This document shows, piece by piece, positions 4,547-6,950 of a stretch of 6,950 bases of DNA. The notes beneath the pieces were generated by a model. The model ran no database searches and was not told where the DNA came from. It saw nothing but the letters and a program-made list of their open reading frames with translations. The stretch lies in contig DEBW01000086.1 of assembly GCA_002348905.1 (NCBI GenBank), forward strand, positions 1 to 6,950. Direction: 5' to 3'. Position numbers and translations under genes: made by a program. The DNA is from Ruminococcus flavefaciens. Lineage in GTDB: Bacteria; Bacillota; Clostridia; Oscillospirales; Ruminococcaceae. Numbering within the stretch: position 1 is the first letter of the stretch; the number at the start of each line of letters is the position of its first letter.

Positions 4547-5182
4547 TTATTCCTCCGATTGTTCAGCGTTCACGAAGTATTCTTTAACGGCACGGTTTAT
4601 CTCATCGAACCCATAACCGTAACGCACGAGAGCGCTTTTGACTTTTTCTATAGATTTTTTATCGCTTTTATCTGTGAGCAGCCTGTAATGCTTGGTGTTC
4701 AGCAGTTCAGCGAGATTTTCAGCAAATTCAGAGCTGTATTGTGCAAGAGCTTCATTGACGGTATCATCCCTCAGACCTTTCAGGCGCATTTCCCTTTTTG
4801 CACGGTGATAGCCGTACTTCTTTGATGATACAAGCTTACGTGCAAGCCTTTCAGCGTAGCGCCTGTCGTCGATAAGACCGGCTCTTGCGAGTTTTTTTAC
4901 TGCTTCAAGGCAGAGGTTCTCGTTCTTGTACTTTTCGACAAGCTTCTGGAATATCTCCTCTGCGGAATAATCACGGTAGTCAAGACAATAAAGGGCATAC
5001 TGGTAAGCCCTGCGAAAATTTGAAGCGTAGATTATCTTTCTGAGCTGGTCACGCTCAATATTTAGACCAGTTTTAAGACCATAGTCCGCAATTATGTCGA
5101 TATGCAGGTATATTTTTCTTTCGCAGTCAAGTTCGACCTCATAGGTCGAGCCTTTGTATTTTTTCAGCGAGGTTATCTCCAT
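4547..5182 (-). CDS. recX: RecX, modulator of RecA
   Basis: RecX binds inside the RecA filament groove and limits filament growth and RecA ATPase and strand-exchange activity. The 211-residue length is normal for Firmicutes. Recognisable RecX helical repeats are ALYCLDYRDYSAEEIFQKL (about 63-81), GLIDDRRYAERLARKLV (about 102-118) and GYHRAKREMRLKGL (about 123-136), with a more divergent C-terminal repeat ending near GYGFDEINRAVKEYF. A 60-residue N-terminal extension precedes the core, as in many Gram-positive RecX proteins. Its ATG shares one base with the recA stop (TAATG) and no strong Shine-Dalgarno sequence is present, so translation probably depends on reinitiation after recA. That coupling ties RecX output to RecA. 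Confidence 0.93.
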   Translation of the reverse strand: MEITSLKKYKGSTYEVELDCERKIYLHIDIIADYGLKTGLNIERDQLRKIIYASNFRRAYQYALYCLDYRDYSAEEIFQKLVEKYKNENLCLEAVKKLARAGLIDDRRYAERLARKLVSSKKYGYHRAKREMRLKGLRDDTVNEALAQYSSEFAENLAELLNTKHYRLLTDKSDKKSIEKVKSALVRYGYGFDEINRAVKEYFVNAEQSEE

Positions 5183-6372
5183 TATTCTTCAGCAGGAGTA
5201 AACTCCTCGAAATCCTCGTCGATATTTGCGAGAAGGTCATTATTGTCGGTATCAGCGCTGCCTTCTTCACCGGCAGCCTCCGCAGCAGCATCCGCAGCCT
5301 TGCTCTTTTTGTCGGACTTGTCAGAAACGTTGTTCATTATTTCGTCCTTGTGCTGGAGTATCTGCTCCTCTATCTCTTTCATGAGGTCAGGACTGTTTTT
5401 GAGCAGTTCCTTGACATTGTCACGTCCCTGACCGAGTTTCTGGTCTTTGTAGCTGAACCATGAACCGCCCTTCTTGATTATCTCAAGGTCAACAGCGAGG
5501 TCGAGAACTTCGCCGGTACGTGAGATACCTTCGCCGTACATCATATCGAACTCAGCCTCCTTGAAAGGCGGAGCTACCTTGTTCTTTACGACCTTGCACT
5601 TGGTTCTTGCACCGATTATCTGAGCGCCGTCCTTGATGACTTCGCCCTTTCTTACCTCGATACGTACAGATGAATAGAATTTGAGAGCACGTCCGCCCGG
5701 AGTAGTCTCAGGGTTGCCGTACATAACGCCGATCTTCTCACGAACCTGATTGATGAATATAGCCACGCACTTTGACTTTGATATAGCAGCTGTGAGCTTT
5801 CTCATAGCCTGAGACATAAGTCTTGCAAGCTGACCAACGTGAAGGTCGCCCATATCACCGTCGATCTCGGCACGGGTAGTCATAGCAGCGATAGAGTCGA
5901 GTACGATAACGTCGATAGCGCCTGAGCGTATGAGAGCTTCGGCGATCTCAAGAGCCTGTTCACCGCTGTCCGGCTGAGAAACGAGAAGCTCGTCGATATT
6001 TACGCCGAGAGCCTTGGCGTATACAGGATCAAGAGCGTGTTCAACGTCGATGAAGGCAGCCTCTCCGCCTTCTTTCTGAGCCTGAGCGATAACTGAGAGC
6101 GCAACGGTAGTCTTACCTGAGCTCTCGGGACCGTATATCTCAACGATACGTCCCTTCGGAACACCGCCGATTCCAAGAGCCATATCAAGCATCATAGAAC
6201 CTGTAGGTACAGCGTCAACGTTGAGGGCTTTTGACTGACCGAGACGCATAACTGCGCCAGCGCCGTATTTTTTCTCTATCTGCTTGAGAGCAGTATTGAG
6301 AGCTGATTTCTTGTCTTCCTTTGTTGTTACCTTAACAACAGCGGCTTTTTTAGCAAGTTCTTTCTTAGCCAT
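5182..6372 (-). CDS. recA: RecA recombinase, with long charged tails and altered L1 loop
   Basis: RecA forms ATP-dependent filaments on single-stranded DNA for strand exchange and for LexA self-cleavage. Walker A is GPESSGKTT (81-89), the catalytic glutamate is E111 (FIDVEHALDP), Walker B ends at D159 (VIVLDS), and the L2 region is NQVREKIGVMYGNPETTPGG. At 396 residues it exceeds the usual 340-360. It has about 15 extra lysine-rich residues at the N-terminus (Walker A is shifted by 15 from E. coli numbering) and an alanine-rich, acidic C-terminal tail of about 50. The L1 region reads GDLHVGQLARLMSQ where GDSH(M/V)GL(Q/A)AR is normal, and TTRAEI replaces (V/T)PKAEI. The start is backed by AGGAGG 7-8 nt upstream. 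The ATG shares one base with the prmC stop, and no SOS box is evident nearby. Function as RecA is secure; the effect of the substitutions is unknown. Confidence 0.97.
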   Translation of the reverse strand: MAKKELAKKAAVVKVTTKEDKKSALNTALKQIEKKYGAGAVMRLGQSKALNVDAVPTGSMMLDMALGIGGVPKGRIVEIYGPESSGKTTVALSVIAQAQKEGGEAAFIDVEHALDPVYAKALGVNIDELLVSQPDSGEQALEIAEALIRSGAIDVIVLDSIAAMTTRAEIDGDMGDLHVGQLARLMSQAMRKLTAAISKSKCVAIFINQVREKIGVMYGNPETTPGGRALKFYSSVRIEVRKGEVIKDGAQIIGARTKCKVVKNKVAPPFKEAEFDMMYGEGISRTGEVLDLAVDLEIIKKGGSWFSYKDQKLGQGRDNVKELLKNSPDLMKEIEEQILQHKDEIMNNVSDKSDKKSKAADAAAEAAGEEGSADTDNNDLLANIDEDFEEFTPAEE

Positions 6373-6950
6373 TACTTATCCTCCTGTTTCTGAGCTGTGA
6401 CAGTCCGGATGATACCGGCGAGGTCACAGGTAAAATTTATATTGTCGAAGCCGTTTCCGGCGAGAATATTTCCTACCTGTTCGTGCTGACGGTCGCCGAA
6501 TTCGTAGCAGAGGAAGCCTCTGTTTTTCAGCGAAGCACGGTAAAGCTTAGTCATCTCCCTGTAGAAGTCAAGACCGTCATTTCCGCCGAAAAGGGCAGTC
6601 TCAGGCTCATGTCTGACTTCTCTTTGCAGTACAGCCATTTCCTCCGCAGTAACATAAGGAGGATTGCTGACGATAATATCCATATCTCTCAGCAGAGCAG
6701 CGGTATCAGGGGAGAGTACGTCACCTTCTATAATTTGTATATCAGCAGAGTTAAGCTCTGCATTAGCTCTCAGATATCTCATGGCATCGGGAGAAAGCTC
6801 CACGGCGGTGATATCGGCGAGCGGAAGTTCTTTTTTCAGTGTTACAGCTATGCATCCGCTTCCGGCGCAGAGGTCTGCTATCTTAGGAGAAGTGAGCTTA
6901 TTCTGACGGCATATCTTTATCACGTTCTCGACGAGAGTTTCAGTGTCAGG
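6372..6950 (-). CDS. prmC: Release factor glutamine N5-methyltransferase (5' end off window)
   Basis: PrmC (HemK) uses S-adenosylmethionine to methylate the GGQ glutamine of peptide-chain release factors. The visible 192 residues are the catalytic domain. The first residues in the window, PDTETLVE, are the conserved segment that opens it. SAM motif I is DLCAGSG (26-32 of the visible part; more often D-L-G-T-G-S-G), and the catalytic NPPY is at 96-99, followed by RHEPETALFGGNDGLDFYR. About 85-90 N-terminal residues that bind the release factor should lie beyond the right edge. A GTG at 6923 is only an internal valine, because the frame stays open and motif-bearing upstream. The last codons supply the recA ribosome binding site (AGGAGG) and the stop overlaps the recA start by one base. 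Confidence 0.94.
   Translation of the reverse strand, partial: PDTETLVENVIKICRQNKLTSPKIADLCAGSGCIAVTLKKELPLADITAVELSPDAMRYLRANAELNSADIQIIEGDVLSPDTAALLRDMDIIVSNPPYVTAEEMAVLQREVRHEPETALFGGNDGLDFYREMTKLYRASLKNRGFLCYEFGDRQHEQVGNILAGNGFDNINFTCDLAGIIRTVTAQKQEDK

Noticed and set aside
6372..6923. prmC starting at the GTG at 6923
   Set aside because: The frame is open to the window edge and the upstream codons encode PDTETLVE, a conserved PrmC segment. The true start lies outside.

Overview
The window looks like chromosome from a cellulose-associated Ruminococcus (Oscillospiraceae/Clostridia). The basis is a GH94 cellobiose phosphorylase very like those of rumen ruminococci, strong Gram-positive Shine-Dalgarno sequences, perfect sigma-A promoters in AT-rich spacers, and Firmicute-type housekeeping genes. 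The species is an inference.

Layout. Nearly everything reads leftward (minus strand). From the right edge to 2239 runs a tightly packed gene string: prmC (5' end off the window), recA, recX, rimO, pgsA and a small DtxR/MntR-like winged-helix regulator. Junctions are 1-nt or 4-nt overlaps or gaps of 3 and 11 nt, so this is almost certainly one transcription unit. It closes with an intrinsic terminator at 2202-2238. The genes cover release-factor methylation (PrmC), recombination and its modulation (RecA, RecX), ribosomal protein S12 methylthiolation (RimO) and phospholipid synthesis (PgsA). At the left edge a cellobiose phosphorylase gene reads off the window, with its own promoter and a hairpin in its leader.

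Between them is about 1.2 kb of mostly AT-rich DNA. Its centre (about 1602-1868) holds the most interesting object: a compact convergent gene pair with the architecture of a type I toxin-antitoxin module. The minus strand encodes a 29-residue hydrophobic peptide behind a perfect TTGACA-17-TATAAT promoter. The plus strand carries an equally perfect promoter, a short RNA of about 87 nt and a strong terminator that overlaps the 3' end of the peptide ORF. The two predicted transcripts begin with almost the same 19-nt sequence, and the short RNA also carries a hexamer complementary to the peptide's ribosome binding site. The module lies between two identical 37-nt terminator copies (1417-1453 and 2202-2238), and an inverted pair of 24-nt palindromic repeats brackets the left copy.

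Limits. No homology search was possible. The toxin-antitoxin reading rests on architecture, promoters, ribosome binding site and peptide character. The operon enzymes are recognised from family motifs.
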